Below, piece after piece: positions 18,226-30,513 of a stretch of 64,000 nucleotides of DNA. Location of the stretch: the NCBI GenBank assembly GCA_036426205.1, contig CM071571.1:117767977-117831976 (forward strand), given 5' to 3'. Within the stretch, counting starts at the first letter, position 1; each line of letters starts with the position of its first letter. The notes below the pieces were generated by a model, which was not told the origin of the DNA, made no database searches, and worked only from the letters and a program-made list of their open reading frames with translations. Origin of the DNA: Ascaphus truei. Lineage: Eukaryota > Chordata > Amphibia > Anura > Ascaphidae. The position numbers were made by a program, and so were the translations under genes.

Positions 18226-18960
18226 TTGTACGAAATCCTGATAGATAAAGAAATTCACCGGTACACAGTGTGTTTCTTCCCTCTGCTTCTCACTGAAGAT
18301 TCCCCTTTATTCATTACAACCTTCTCCAGACAGGCACAACAAATTCGCACTATTCTAACTAAGCATTGGGGAGTGTTAAAACTCGACAAAGATTTGAATA
18401 GAGTAATTCAAAATCATCCTAGAATGGTCTTTAGAAGGGCTAAAACAATTGGCAATAAGATCTCACCGAGTCTTTTTGATCCAAATAAAGAAAAGAACAA
18501 ACCCAAGACTAAAGGCTTCTTCAGATGTGGCACTTGCAACATGTGTAAATACGCCTCCCCCTTGAAAAATACAAAAAATATACATACTAAAAAGAACCAC
18601 ACTCTGTGCTCATTTATGACGTGTAATACAAAATACGTAGTATATGTACTTAAATGTAACTGTGGTAGCTCATATGTGGGCAGGACAATTAGACCACTTA
18701 GAGAGAGAATCTCAGAACACGTCAGAACGATAAGAAATAGAGATGAAAGATATCCTGTAGCACGTCATTTTTCTATATGTCAACACGGGTCCATGCAACA
18801 TTTTTCCTTTAGTGCGATTGAGCACATTCGTCCTAATACACGAGGAGGGGACAGAGAGTCTCTTCTTAACCAAAGGGAGATGTACTGGATTTATGCCCTT
18901 GGGACATTGGCACCCAGGGGCATGAATCTAGATTGGGAACTTAAACATTTCCTCACATAG
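18226..18960 (+). CDS. Penelope-like element C-terminal frame with GIY-YIG endonuclease (copy 1)
   Basis: 244 residues, 5'-truncated relative to a full PLE (usually 600-900 residues). The N-terminal part, TFSRQAQQIRTILTKHWG ... PRMVFRRAKTIGNKISPS, is the PLE RT thumb/linker region. Then comes a Cys-rich FRCGTCNMCKYA finger. The GIY-YIG nuclease follows: YVVYVLKCNCGSSYVGRT, then IRPLRERISEHV, ARHFSICQH, and NQREMYWIYALGTL with the catalytic Glu region. GIY-YIG nicks target DNA for target-primed reverse transcription. The catalytic RT core is missing, so it cannot work alone. The apparent start codon is arbitrary; the frame runs in from a truncated copy. A hammerhead-like motif lies 900 bp downstream, as expected for the PLE terminal repeat. 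Confidence 0.85.
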   Translation: MYEILIDKEIHRYTVCFFPLLLTEDSPLFITTFSRQAQQIRTILTKHWGVLKLDKDLNRVIQNHPRMVFRRAKTIGNKISPSLFDPNKEKNKPKTKGFFRCGTCNMCKYASPLKNTKNIHTKKNHTLCSFMTCNTKYVVYVLKCNCGSSYVGRTIRPLRERISEHVRTIRNRDERYPVARHFSICQHGSMQHFSFSAIEHIRPNTRGGDRESLLNQREMYWIYALGTLAPRGMNLDWELKHFLT

Positions 18961-19228
18961 GCACCATATTTATCTATTCATATGGTATATAGAGCGCTTC
19001 TACAATTATTGAATATTTAATCTATGTCTATGTACATGTGTCAAATTGATGGTCTAGAGGTTTCTCAACGGTTTCATTTATGTATATTATGGAATATATT
19101 TACAATGTTTCATTGTCATGTAGGTTATTCAATTTTAATGTAGAAGTTACCTATATCCCCACTTAGGTGGATTTATCATCTTTCATTACTTAATAACGAG
19201 GTTTATGCTTTGTGTTTTCCCCTGCACT

Positions 19229-19345
19229 TCCCCCCCCCCCTTCCCCTTTATCTCTCCCCCCTTTCTCCTTTCCCCCCCCCCCCCCCCATACACAACCCTC
19301 CTCCTTACTTTCCACCCCTCCCCTCTCCCTTCCCTCTTTCTTCAC
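19229..19345. repeat. Polypyrimidine tract
   Basis: C-runs and CT-rich sequence (two C homopolymers of over 9 bases). It lies in the PLE 3' region. Low complexity. Confidence 0.85.
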
Positions 19346-19854
19346 TACACAAATAACCTCTTTATAGATCATGGTTTATGTCTATACCATATAGTGGCAA
19401 ATAGCCATTAATACATGAGATATGTTGTGCCAGGCTATAGGGCTAATATGGGCCTGATTCTATGACAAAATTAATATTTAGCCCGCTTACCGTCCGATCA
19501 TACTATACTATTTCGTGTCTTTTCTTCAATATGCCTATATTTTGTATGACACAGTTTCATTACTTCCATTCAGGTCAATATTCGTGTTTTTAATCAATTT
19601 TTTATAATGTATACAAATGTTATTTTAATCACCACTATGAGTTTTGTATTTACACAGGCTCCTACGTAATATACAGCGTCCGTGGTTACAGTTCCCAGAG
19701 GGGGCGAGCACTCAGCTAGATCAACCATTGGAGATTTAGTTCTCCAATGGCTAAGTCTCCCTGCTCTACTCGCGCGAGATTTCGGCCCCGTGACGTCACC
19801 GCTGGGGGCGGGGATTGCAGTGTATAACGAGGGAGCAGGTTGAACGCGGATTTA

Positions 19855-19895
19855 CTCTTTGACAAAGGGACACAAGTCCCGAAACGCGTTAGAGT
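19855..19895 (+). ncRNA. Hammerhead-like ribozyme motif (PLE copy 1)
   Basis: TTGACAA, then AGGGAC ACAA GTCCC hairpin, then GAAACGCGTT. Helix II pairs perfectly. The CUGANGA box is off consensus (TTGACAA). It is followed by AATAAATAAATAAA. It sits in the terminal repeat region of the PLE at 18226, where hammerheads are known for this class. Confidence 0.5.
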
Positions 19896-20329
19896 GTTTT
19901 CTGTTTCCTATGACCACTTAATAAATAAATAAACCTTTTTAGCCTCTTACTGGTTGCAGCCCCCTTTTACTTGTGCAGCGGTGCTCCGCCACCGGACCCC
20001 ACGGGATCAAGATTTTCTCATCAATACTGGGCGTGATGCACGCTACTACTCAAGACTGGGCTGCTGCTTAAAACCGTGAGTTCTCACAGTGAATATACTT
20101 TATATCTGTTGTACTGGGGACACACATTAGACTTATATGGCATATATATGAATCTGTGTTCGTTCTTTAGTATCACATGTATTTATATTTCACTTCCATT
20201 ATTTTGTGAGTCCACAGCAGCATTCATGCATTCCCAGTTACCTTGAGTTTATTACACAAACCTGATTCCTATATATATACATAGGATTGCTGAGCCCCTT
20301 ACATAGGGATTATATCCCAGACTTACCAC

Positions 20330-20770
20330 TAGTGTAAGTATGTGTTTGGGGGGGTAGTGTAAGTATATATTTGGGGAGTTAGTGTAAGTATATATTTTGG
20401 GGGTAGTGTAAGTATGTATATGGAGGTAGTGTAAATATTTATTTGGAGGGTAATGTAAGTATGTATTTAGGGGGCAGTATAAGTATGTATTTTGGGGGTA
20501 GTGTAAGTATGCATTTGGGGGATTTAGTGTAAGTGGGCGGGGTAGTGCAAGTATGTACTTGGGGAATAGTGTAAGTATGTATTTGGGGGGGAGTAGTGTA
20601 TGTATTTGGGGTGGTAGTGTAAGCATTTATTTGTGGGGGTGGTAGTGTAAGTATGTATTTGGAAGTAGTGTTGTAAGTATGTATTCGGAGATAGTATTTT
20701 AAGTATATATTTGGAGGGAAGGTAGTGTATGTATTTGGGGGCGGGAAGTATTGTATGTATTTTGTATGGG
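20330..20770. repeat. G-rich minisatellite, 20-27-bp units
   Basis: About 17 degenerate units of GTGTAAGTATGTATTTGGGG type. A GT microsatellite (20837-20851) and a G homopolymer (about 20855-20876) follow, then GA-rich sequence to about 21100. The long frames here are repeat artefacts. Confidence 0.85.
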
Positions 20771-21535
20771 GATTGTGTGGGTATTGTAGAGGGGTAATTA
20801 TTGTGGGGGGAATTGTATGGGCATTGGGGGGGAATTGTGTGTGTGTGTGTGGCCGGGGGGGGGGGGGGGGGGGGGAATAAGTGAGAGGAAAAAGGGGGGA
20901 TTGAGGGAGTGGGATTCAGTGAGAGGGGGTAATTGAGTGATAGCGAAGGGGGTGAGTGAGAGGGGGTGTAAGAGGGAGTGAGGAAGAGAGAGAGGAGTGA
21001 GTGAGCAAGTAAGATGGGGTAAGAGTGACACGGGGGAGAGAAATACATGGGATGGGGGTAGAATAGAGGAGAGGTTTGCGAGGAGGTGTGAAATGGTGGG
21101 GCTCACAAGATTGCTAACACGGGGCAAGGGGGAAGGCTGGAGGGGGGGGGGCAGTCAAAACTCTAGTCCTGGGCCCTGGGAAATCTATTGGCAGCACTGG
21201 ATGTAACTAGTGGTTCTGGATGTTGTGAAAGTAATCGTAGTCATCAATGTTGTGGTGCCCAGGGTCAACAACATCATCATTATCATCAAAAAGAACCATG
21301 ACTGGTCAATGGTACTAGTGATGATAATGATGTCTGTGTAAAAGAGGTGGCTGCTGATGAGGAGGAGAAGTTACACCAATGTACGTGATGTTGATGATGT
21401 TTGGTTATGTTGTTTATTAAATAATGAATATACAGGGTTGTTATTACTGCTCCATTACATAATCATTAATCGCCTTCTACTCACTCAGTTTGTGTCTTTT
21501 CTATTTTTATCCCACTAGGAGCAATTATATTTTTC

Positions 21536-22775
21536 AATGAATTAGCTTTTTAGATGTTATTTTCAATTCTAAGCTTTGTGTTAAAATTGGATCACAGAGT
21601 AATATTTGCCAATGATTAGCTATAATTTTTTTCTTTTCAGATACACCATTAAATCTAGTGTAGCGGTGCTTTCCCACCCTCTGGGAGATTCCCTGGCTAC
21701 CAGGTGTGTGGTTGATGCTGCATACCAGTTGGCTCACAGAAAGGCTGAGATCCTGCTGATATTGTTGGGGAAACAGGAAAGGCTTAAGGGGTGATAGATG
21801 GTTCCCCTGCATTCTGGTGTCAGCTCCTCAATCTGCCACAAGCTCCAGAAGTTCTGAAGGCAGCCCCTGCGGAAGAACTCTCTCATACTCCCCCTGAAAG
21901 ACTGCAAGACCAGGCAGGAGTATATTTGATAACAGGAACAGCTTTATTTTCTCCATCACAGAATACAGCATACAGGCAGCACTGCATACTTAACAGTGGT
22001 CTCCAGCCTCAGGATGGTCCCTGGACTCAACCCCCAGTCATGGGCCCCAGAGGTCGGTCCTAACTCTTCCTCTACTCCTTGGTGGAGCAGAGGGTATGGT
22101 TCTCACTCCCACTCCCCTAAGGGAGGGGACAGAAGGTGACAGAGCCCTGAACACCTCTTCTGTGAGACAGTCTCTTTCAAAGGGTAGAGACAGCACTGAA
22201 ACAATTCGGGTGTGCAGTCCCTTGAGTACCCTGGGGGAGGGTTCAAGGTCTGAGCCCCTTATTGGCAGAACACAGGCCTTAGCCCACTTTCCCCCTTGTC
22301 ACTCAAGAGAGCTGCTTGCTGGTGGGGAAAACCCTGGATTGGGCCTAGCACTGCCTGCACTGTACCAGGATTTACATGTCAGGCAGGGTAGATTAGTAGC
22401 CAAGCCAGGCATCGCTACACTAGCAATAAACTGAATATTAGATGCATAATCAAGGGTTCCTCCTGTTTTTGGTTTTATATTAATCAATTCAATCCTCTCT
22501 AAATTATTAGCACTATTGAAATTTTGTTCTAAAGCACTGTGATTATAACTCATTTCTATAAAACATTGTTTTGAATCCTTAGCTTGATCCATAAAATAAC
22601 TTGTTTCACTACAATTCCTTCTTAAGCTCTGGAATTGGCAGAATGGTATATTTTTCTTCCTACCATTAAAATGTCCACTATTTGTTGCAAGATAACTATT
22701 ACATTCCATTTCCTTTAGAAATGTTTTAATACTGATTTCCCTATCTTTGTTTACATCTAGAAGTAAGGCCAAACA
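21536..22775 (-). pseudogene. Penelope-like element RT fragment, split by a solo LTR (copy 2)
   Basis: On the minus strand 22740-22440 encodes the PLE RT thumb: FCQFQSLRRNCSE, DQAKDSKQCFIE and LEQNFNSANNLERIELI. After the 761-bp LTR, the continuation at about 21655-21540 reads NHWQILLCDPILTQSL, the next PLE block. No GIY-YIG part is seen. Both ends are truncated. Confidence 0.65.
21659..22419 (-). mobile_element. Solo LTR, 761 bp, TSD CTAG
   Basis: Termini TGTAGCG ... CGCTACA are perfect inverted LTR ends. CTAG is duplicated at 21655-21658 and 22420-22423. Reading the minus strand, a GAAAATAAAGCTG polyadenylation signal fits that orientation. A diverged relative occupies about 47865-48350. 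Confidence 0.8.
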
Positions 22776-22820
22776 TTCAAGTAGGTCTGTTCATGATTGT
22801 GTTGTAAGAGCTAACAAATA

Positions 22821-23372
22821 CAGTGGGGCCAATTCCAGTAGCTCCGAAGTGTGACAAACCTTCTTCAAAGGTGCACTTTAGAAGCGGATTGGCATGCTTT
22901 GCTATTCTGCAGCCCTTATCGCAGGTCCAAACCGCTACTAAACTGCTTTTTTAAGAAGCGGATTTACTTTTGCTCTGACAATGTTTGTCAAAAAAAGCCT
23001 CAAACTCCCAAACTTTGCCTACAAACCGCTTCTAAAACTTTTTAATACCACCCAAATGGTGGCGAGATTGGTATTGCAAGTTACAGGCAGAGCCTGAAAT
23101 ATGTGCTTGGCTGAGAGATCAAACCCCATAAGTCAGATTGGGGATGGAGATAGCACCAGCTCTGCTCATTCCGCTTCTAAAGCAAGTACAATCTGGACGT
23201 ATTAGCTATTAAACCATGTGGTTTGTCACTTTTAGAAGCAGCTTAGAAGAACTGATTTGCAATAGAAAATGCAGGGTTTTTTTAAATCATATTTCATTCT
23301 GCTTCTTGTGAACATGCCAAACCGTGCGGTGTGGCAATGACAACTTTGGTGCTACTAGAATAAGCCCCAGTG
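22821..23372. mobile_element. 552-bp MITE, ITR CAGTGGGGC
   Basis: Left end CAGTGGGGCCAATTC then CAGTAGCTCCGAAGT; right end reverse-complemented CACTGGGGCTTATTC then TAGTAGCACCAAAGT. The body repeats AGAAGCGG/CCGCTTCT words. No clear target duplication, so the superfamily is open. Confidence 0.6.
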
Positions 23373-23522
23373 TGTTATCTTTTTTTTGTTTTTTTTAGAA
23401 ACTTTCTAATTTTCTAAACTTATCCAAAATGTAGTGTAAGGTGCACCGCACAAAGAGCTGGTCATGTGGCAATAAAATATGAATGTATTCAAGCTACACT
23501 AAAAAACGGTGGAGGGTACAAA

Positions 23523-23563
23523 GGCTCCTATGCGTTTCGTGCCGTGAGGCACTTTATCAAGGT
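23523..23563 (-). ncRNA. Hammerhead-like motif, left arm of palindrome
   Basis: Minus strand: TTGATAA, AGTGCC TCAC GGCAC hairpin, GAAACGCATAGG. The ACGCGT palindrome is mutated to ACGCAT in this arm. Confidence 0.45.
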
Positions 23564-24640
23564 GTTACATGATACTAGAGAAATACAAACAATTTATACA
23601 CAAACCTGTACCATGGATTCGTGCCAAAATGGTGACGTCATACACACAATGCATCATTTTCAGTGTAGACCAATCGTGCAAGCCCATTCACCAGTCAGAG
23701 CTGGAGCGCGACGCGCATGACAATGACAGACAGCGGCCGCCCAATGCCTAGCAACGGGTGTCGACGGTTTCACAATCCTGCTGCATAATCTCCGCCCACC
23801 TCCATACTCAGCGTTGTGCGCATGCGCGAGTGGCTAGACTGTATGATGTACAGCGCGCTGATGAGACTGTCATGGAGGGTAAGGGAAGAGTACGATCCAC
23901 CCACCCAAAATGACGTGAATAGCGTCAAACATCATAGTGTATAGAAAGTCATCACATCATAGGGCTTGGGAGTCCCAGCCCCGTCCTCCAATTGACTCTC
24001 CCCATAGTGCTGTTGTCAATACAGAATTTACAAGGAATTCAATAAAATAACACTACAATGATCTTATATAAAAATAACTATAAAGATACATGGATGCTGG
24101 AATGATTTCAGATCAATGCAAGCCTGCGATGAAAGATGAAATCACCATCTTTCATCATTCAATCATCATTGGGAGTTCTGTTTTGACAACTGCACTATGG
24201 GGAGAGTCAATTGGAGGACGGGGCTGGGACTCCCGAGCCCTATGAAGTGATGACATTCTATACACTATGGTGTTTAACGTTATTCACGTCATTTTGGGCG
24301 AGTGGATCGTACTCTTCCCTTACCCTCCGTGACAGTCTCATCAGTGCGCTGTACATCCTACAGTCTAGCCACTCGTGCATGTGCACAACTCTGAGTATGG
24401 AGGTGGGCGGAGATTCTGCAGCAGGATTGTGATAGCGGCGACACCCGTTGCTAGGCATCGGGCGGCCGCCGTGTGTCATTGTCATGCGCGTCGCGCTCCA
24501 GCTCTGACTGGTGAATGGGCTTGCGCGATTGGTCTACACTGAAAATGATGCATTGTGTGTATGACGTCACCATTTTGGCGCGAATCCGTGGTACAGGTTT
24601 GTGTATAAATTGTTTATATTTTTCTAGTATCAGGTAACTC

Positions 24641-24680
24641 GTTGATAAAGTGCCTCACGGCACGAAACGCGTAGGAGCCT
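24641..24680 (+). ncRNA. Hammerhead-like motif, right arm of palindrome
   Basis: TTGATAA, AGTGCC TCAC GGCAC hairpin, GAAACGCGTAGGAG. AATAAA follows near 24713. Mirror of the left-arm copy. Confidence 0.5.
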
Positions 24681-24781
24681 TTGTACCCTTTACCGTTTTT
24701 TAATGCAGCTTGAATAAATTCATATTTTATTGCCACATGACCAGCTCTTTGTGCGGTGCACCTTACACTACATTTTGGATA

Positions 24782-25966
24782 CGCTTGGACTTTGGACATG
24801 GTTGCATGCTAACAGGAACCACAGGGGAACAACAGTGAGTACATTTATGCTCTTTATGTGTTACCCGAATGAGAAGGAGAAGTGATACACTTTCACTAGA
24901 GATCTCTAGGGAACAGTGCATTGTTATATGCAGAATTGAAATTGGAATTGGAATTATACCTGAGTTTTCATTATTCCCCTGTATGGTTACCTGTTCAAAT
25001 AAATGAACAGAAAAAGTTAAAGGGGCCGAGCATTTGAGCTCCTACAGAACCTTCGTACAATAATTTTCTAAACTACCTTCACTATACCCTCATTAGTTTC
25101 CTTGTATATAAGTCTGTGACCATTGCCTTTTGGGGGTATACTTTATCAGCACCACTAAGGTTTAGCACACTTGGTAACTTAATGTTAGAACAACTTAATA
25201 AAACAATTTCACCAAAAGGACATTGTAATGTATGAAGCATATCAAAATGCATCATCACAACTGGGAAATTATATTGAGAATATCAATGAGAGTTGTAAGC
25301 AATTTATTTGTTGTCAGCAACTAATCATCCTACAAACCACAGCTGCTTGGCCTTTATTACTTCATCTATCCATTATAATGAGTCCTATTAATATATGGCC
25401 TAGCAACATAATTAATCATCTTCTAGTAATTCAGGGGAGCAGACGCTTCTCTTTAATTCAATGCACTATTTCAACATTCTGAAATACACCAACAAGAAAT
25501 TAATTAATGTCAATAACACTATACTGTATGCATTCTCTCCAAAAATATCACAACAAGAGCATAGTTTCAGTATTGTTTCCTAAGATAAATTAGAGTGATT
25601 TCCATTTTATAAGATGTTGGCTTATGTTTGACACTGTATATTTAAAAATAATTCCCAGCAGAATTAATTTGGCTCATTTCCAATTTAGTTATTTGTTAAC
25701 TGCAAATATATTATAGAAAAATAAACTGTTTTACAGATTATAATTCTTGATAGTAGGACAAATTCAGTATACCTGGGGGGGGTGGAAATCTCTTAAAAAT
25801 ATTTACATAAGGTTAAGGTATTGTAATACAAACCCAAAACTGCACATCAAGACATTTATTTGTGTCCATTTGCACATATTATGAGCTTGGGTGGTGGCTC
25901 TGGCTTGTGATGTGAAACAGTTCAACGAATAGACAGGAGTATAATACTTCATCATATATAGCAGAG
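24782..25966. other. AT-rich intergenic DNA, nothing recognised
   Basis: No repeats with clear ends and no coding pattern. The small frame at 25228 has no recognisable domain. Confidence 0.5.
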
Positions 25967-26870
25967 CAGGGCCGCCAAGAGGGGGGGTCTGCCGGGGTTG
26001 GAGTCCCGGGCCTGGTGAGTCTGGGGGCCCGGCCGCCCGGGCCCCCTGTGTGGCCATGCACGTTTCATTTAAAAAAAAATGAAAGTGTCAGAAGAAAAAT
26101 GCCGGCGATCACCATGCGCATGCGCAGAGCAGAGGTATTGGTGCACATGCGCAGGGAAAGCAGATTGTCTGGCCTGATTTCCCGTGGGCCAACTCCCCCC
26201 CGCTCCCAATGTGGGATGGATGGGAACCCATGCCCCCAAGCCTACCTTCCATGAACCCCCCCTGAGCCTACCCTCGCCCCGGGCAGCAGCCATGGCGATC
26301 GCGGGCAGGGGGGGAAGCATCTGGCGGGCAGGGAAGCAGGAAGCAGCATCCACCCAGTCAAGGTCACTCACCCACCCAGACAGTCACTCAGTCACCCAAG
26401 GCAGTCACTCAGTCACCCAAGGGCAGTCACTCAGTCACCCATCCAGGCTGTCAGTCACCCAGGCAGTCAGTCACCCAGGTAGTCAGTCACCCACCCAGGC
26501 AGTCAGTTGCCCACCCAACCAGGCAGTCAGTCAGTCACCCACCCAGGCAGTCAGTAACCCACCCAGACTTAATCTCCCTCCCCCACAAGGCCCATACTTA
26601 ACCCCCTCCCCCGCCACCCAGGCCCATACTGATTCCCCACCAGGCCCTTTGTCCCATTGGATGTAGCATTGGGTATCTTTGACTTTTGTTGAAAATGTAA
26701 AAATAAACAGATTGCATTGTAATGTTTTTTTCCGTATTACAGAAGAAAACAGTTAAGTAAAAGTTGCGCGCTAATTTTTTTTTCCCGTGGTAGGTGCACT
26801 ATGGGTTCGGGGTGGGGGGCGCTGCTCCTTTCATTTGTCCTGGGCCCCATGATTTCTGTTGGCGGCCCTG
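25967..26870. mobile_element. Non-autonomous hAT element, 904 bp, 8-bp TSD
   Basis: Ends CAGGGCCGCCAA ... TTGGCGGCCCTG are inverted repeats. Flanks TAGCAGAG (25959-25966) and TAGTAGAG (26871-26878) are an 8-bp duplication with one mismatch, diagnostic of hAT. The middle holds a minisatellite. The frames inside (to 160 codons) are repeat-driven. Confidence 0.8.
26360..26570. repeat. Minisatellite CACCCAGGCAGTCAGT
   Basis: About 12 units of 14-24 bp built on CACCCA and GGCAGTCAGT. It lies in the hAT element; the related array at 43720-44790 is five times longer. Confidence 0.85.
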
Positions 26871-27560
26871 TAGTAGAGTACAGTTAAATATCATTTATGA
26901 GAAATGATGTTCATGAATATTATTAAAAATCAAAAACGGTACTGTATGTTGACAAGGGAAATCAAAGAAATTTAATTGAAATTAAAAATCTTTGAATGTT
27001 CATACGGTATATACCCATTGACAATAAAATGCACAGTTTCTATTAAAGTAATGCTTTAAATGCCTATTTGTTATACCCCCAAGAGATTATAACTGATAGA
27101 ACCTATAGGGCCCTTAGGCCCAAGCCCACTGGAGAGGGCCCGCCAAGAGACATTATAGTAAAGTTGCATTACTTTTACGATAAGGTAAGCATTGTAAATA
27201 GTGCCATAAACAATTATCCTGAACGGGTCAAAAAATAAAAAAAATATTTCCCCGGAATTAGTTCATGGTGTGATACGTATAGGAAGCTCCACCTATCAGT
27301 TTTGAGTAGGACAGAAAAAAAACTTCTGCAAGTGTGTTATAAAAGGCTTCTCTTCTCACCTGGAGTCAGTCTTTGAATTTGCCCAATCGTGCCATCACCT
27401 ACTGATAGGGAAGGATTAATACTCAACGTCATGAATTTGTTATGGGAAAAGAAAAATACGGTAAAGAATAAATTATTTAAACTAATACTATAGAAGATGG
27501 GTTAGTGCAGATCTTTTTCCCTTCCCCATTTTAGGAATCTATGCCAGACCCGGTAATATA
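26871..27560. other. AT-rich intergenic DNA
   Basis: Nothing recognised apart from the hAT target duplication at the left edge. Confidence 0.4.
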
Positions 27561-27775
27561 CAGTTGTGTGACAAAGAAAGTACACCCTCTTTGAATTCTA
27601 TGGTTTTACATACAGTAGGACATAATAACAATCATCTGTTCCTTAGCAGATCTTAAAATTAGGTAAATACAATCTCAGATGAACAACAACACATGACATT
27701 TTACTCCGTGTCATGATTTATTTAACAAAAATAAAGCCAAAATGGAGAAGCCATGTGTGAAAAACTAAGTATACC
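27561..27775 (+). mobile_element. Tc1-like element, left-end fragment
   Basis: Begins CAGTTGTGTGACAAAG directly after TA and continues with AAAGTACACCCTCTTTGAA and CAGATGAACAACAACACATG, a Tc1-type terminal region I recognise from vertebrate genomes. The right end and transposase are missing. Confidence 0.55.
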
Positions 27776-28223
27776 ATATGATTCAATAGCTTGTAGAACC
27801 ACCTTTAGCAGCAATAACTTGAAGTAATCATTTTCTGTATGACTTTGTGGGACTGTTCAGATACTTTTACTTGGACATTAATGAAACAAGTTGGAGAGAA
27901 CAGATTTTCTTTGTCAGAGTCTTCCTAGACATCCTGCTCCCAGCCACAGTTCCCTTGTCACATTATAAAGACTTGCATGGACATATGTCAAGGATAGCTG
28001 GAGTCATGCCCTCAAACCATTTTCTCGCTTCAGGGCCTAATATCAATGTTAGTATCATTAACGTACAAAGAAAGTACCCGGGCGCTATCTCTTTATGGTG
28101 CTCATAAAATATTGTAAGTGGATGGAGAAAAAAAGGGATGTAATACAGCCTTAAGATAATGTTCTTAAGATGTCCTCGTGTGACTCGGAACCCCAACAGG
28201 ATTTATCCAGGACTCTTAATGAC
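27776..28223. other. No feature recognised
   Basis: An 86-codon frame at 27847 has no recognisable motif and may be the decayed inside of the preceding Tc1 element. Confidence 0.35.
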
Positions 28224-28836
28224 AATGGAACACAAGAAAAATGGGGGAGCATAAGGTCGAACCTTTCTATTTTTATCTGCAATCGTATTGTAAAATACTT
28301 ATAGATAGAATATCTGAAGTCCTGCTCCTACATTTGATACAGGAGATAACAAGATACCGTGATATGAGAACACTCACATTAGCCCGTGTGAGTGACATAC
28401 TATACCATTAGATTGCAATAATATATTGCCTCACCACCCCCTTCTATACCGCAATTGTTACTTACATACCCTGATCTAATCACCATTTCATTTTCATGAG
28501 AGGAAAATCATCGAGGAACTTCTCCAAAGAAGATTATTGAAGAAACAGCAAGCAAAGAAGAACAGACGGAGGGAAGATCAACACCCTAAAAGAAGATTCG
28601 GAAGCTAAAGAAACCTTGATGGGATAGAACTTACACAAGGCCGTGTAAGTTATTTACTCATATTTTTCCACCTTTATACACAAACCATTGTTTGCTCACC
28701 TCCCATTCAAGGAGTCTATCACATACACTGATGTTTCAATAGAGGTGTTTTGACCACATTGATCACCAGTCAAAGAAGACACACCACCTACTTACCCTTC
28801 CTCATATTGTGCTCCCCCATTTTTCTTGTGTTCCAT
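28224..28836. mobile_element. 613-bp MITE with 28-bp TIR
   Basis: Left end AATGGAACACAAG then AAAAATGGGGGAGCA; the right end is its reverse complement with one change. Subterminal CCGTGTRAGT words occur near both inner sides. The target duplication is unclear. No coding capacity. Confidence 0.65.
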
Positions 28837-29254
28837 TATCATTAACGTACATTAGACAGTAGTTAGCGCTATGCTGTATATGAGAAAAAAGATAGCTTAA
28901 CATTATGTTGTTGTCCTTTGAAGATATATCATTACTATTAACGGGATCTTAAGGGACTTAATTGAGCTTTGAAACTGGGGGCCTTAAAGAGCACCATTAC
29001 CTAACATTTTGAACACTTTTTTTTTTTTTTTACGAGTTTGATGAATGTTAGCAACAATTGGGGAATTCCACTAATATACAGTATGAATGAACACACACAC
29101 ACACACACACACTTATACTAATACCCAAACGTTGTTCAATAAAACCCAGATGGAAGAACGGATCACAGTAGATACAGTAGATGCAAAATGGCAAGATATA
29201 AAAAGACAATGTAATCAGGATAAAATACTAAAATTATAAAATTATACACTAATA
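28837..29254. other. Intergenic, with AC microsatellite
   Basis: An (AC)n run of about 20 bases at 29092-29111 and a T-run near 29018. Otherwise nothing seen. Confidence 0.6.
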
Positions 29255-29258
29255 AAGA

Positions 29259-30513
29259 ATGGTTGCGCCCAGCTACGCCAACCTGTTCATGGGTAAATGG
29301 GAGGAGGATACCATATGGGTAGGTGGCGTCCTGGACGCAAACCTGGTGCTCTACAAACGTTTCATCGACGATATTCTTATCATTTGGCGTCGAGGGCAAG
29401 ATAAATTAGTCAGGTTTTTGGAAGAGATAAATATTAATGATTAAATTTAAAGTTTACCCATAATTGTAGTACAGTAGAAATAGAATTTCTAGATCTTTGT
29501 ATTTTTATAGATAAAGGAAAAATTAAAAAACGTACATTTTACAAACCAGTGGACTGTAATAGCTACATACTGTCTACCAGCAACCATCATACCAGATGGC
29601 TAAATAATGTCCCCAAGGGGGAATTTAAACGAATCTGACGTAATTGTACGGATGGCAGTATGTATCTAGAATAATCCAAAATTTTAACCAACAGGTTTGT
29701 AGAAAGAAAATATAATAATGAACTTATATATAAAGCCAAACTAGAAGTTCTAAAAGCTAACAGAGAGGAAATGATACAGTAGATTCTAAAAAAATAAGAA
29801 AAAATAAGAATAAATAAATTTGATGACAAATCAGTAACTTTCAATACTCAATTTAATTCAGAATACAAACAAATAGAAAGAATTCTAAAAAAACATCATC
29901 ATATTCTGCAGGAAGATCCTCTTTTACAAGATCATATAAAAGAGAAACCTAACATAATCTATAAATATTAATAATAATTATATAATTAATTCATATAATA
30001 ATATCAAAAAATATATTGCTCCAAGAAATCCTAGGAAGGACAAAAGAGAAGGTAATTGGCTCAGCAAATGTTTACCAACAGGATTCTTTAAATGTGGAAA
30101 ATGTGTTTATTGAAAATATAGTATTAACAATAAAGAATTTACATCAATACAAACAGGAGAAACTTTTAAAATTAAAGATTTCATAAATTACAATAGCAAA
30201 GGTGTTGTGTATCTTTTGGTGTGTCCCTGCAATTTGCACCAAGAGATGCTTAAAACAGCGCATTGGTGAGCATTATCATAACATTTAAAAGGGACTAGAG
30301 ACTCACAATGTCTCCTGTCATTTTAAACAATGTAATTCTAGTAACCCAGAAGGTTAAAAATTTATGGGAATTGACAAGATAGAGTTAAATCAAAGAGGAG
30401 GAGATTTAGTTCAAAAAATATCTCAAAAAGAAACTTTATGGATACATAAATTAAAAACACTAGCACCTAGGGTATTAAATATTAATATTGATTTAGGTTG
30501 TTTTCTCACTTAA
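29259..30513 (+). pseudogene. PLE RT plus GIY-YIG remnant
   Basis: Reverse transcriptase catalytic block FIDDI at about 29360-29375, followed by out-of-frame pieces to a GIY-YIG domain. PLE RTs are related to telomerase. At least several frameshifts and stops (for example after NINIDLGCFLT near 30511, which is the natural end). The 5' half is missing. Confidence 0.7.

Larger units (their letters stand above)
23421..24781. repeat. 1.36-kb palindrome (inverted PLE terminal repeats)
   Basis: Arms 23421-~24022 and ~24180-24781 are near-identical reverse complements; the spacer is about 160 bp. Each arm carries a hammerhead-like motif in opposite orientation and an ATAAA-rich tail at its outer end. 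Facing terminal repeats are a known form of Penelope-like insertions. The frames inside are shadows of the repeat. Confidence 0.75.

Noticed and set aside
20252..21127. Long Thr/Tyr/Pro-rich minus-strand frames
   Set aside because: Translation of a G-rich minisatellite and GA-rich tract.
24211..24485. Overlapping frames in the palindrome
   Set aside because: Mirror of the other arm; GC-rich terminal repeat, not coding.
26360..26570. CRISPR-like regularly spaced repeats
   Set aside because: Vertebrate minisatellite with variable unit length and no unique spacers.
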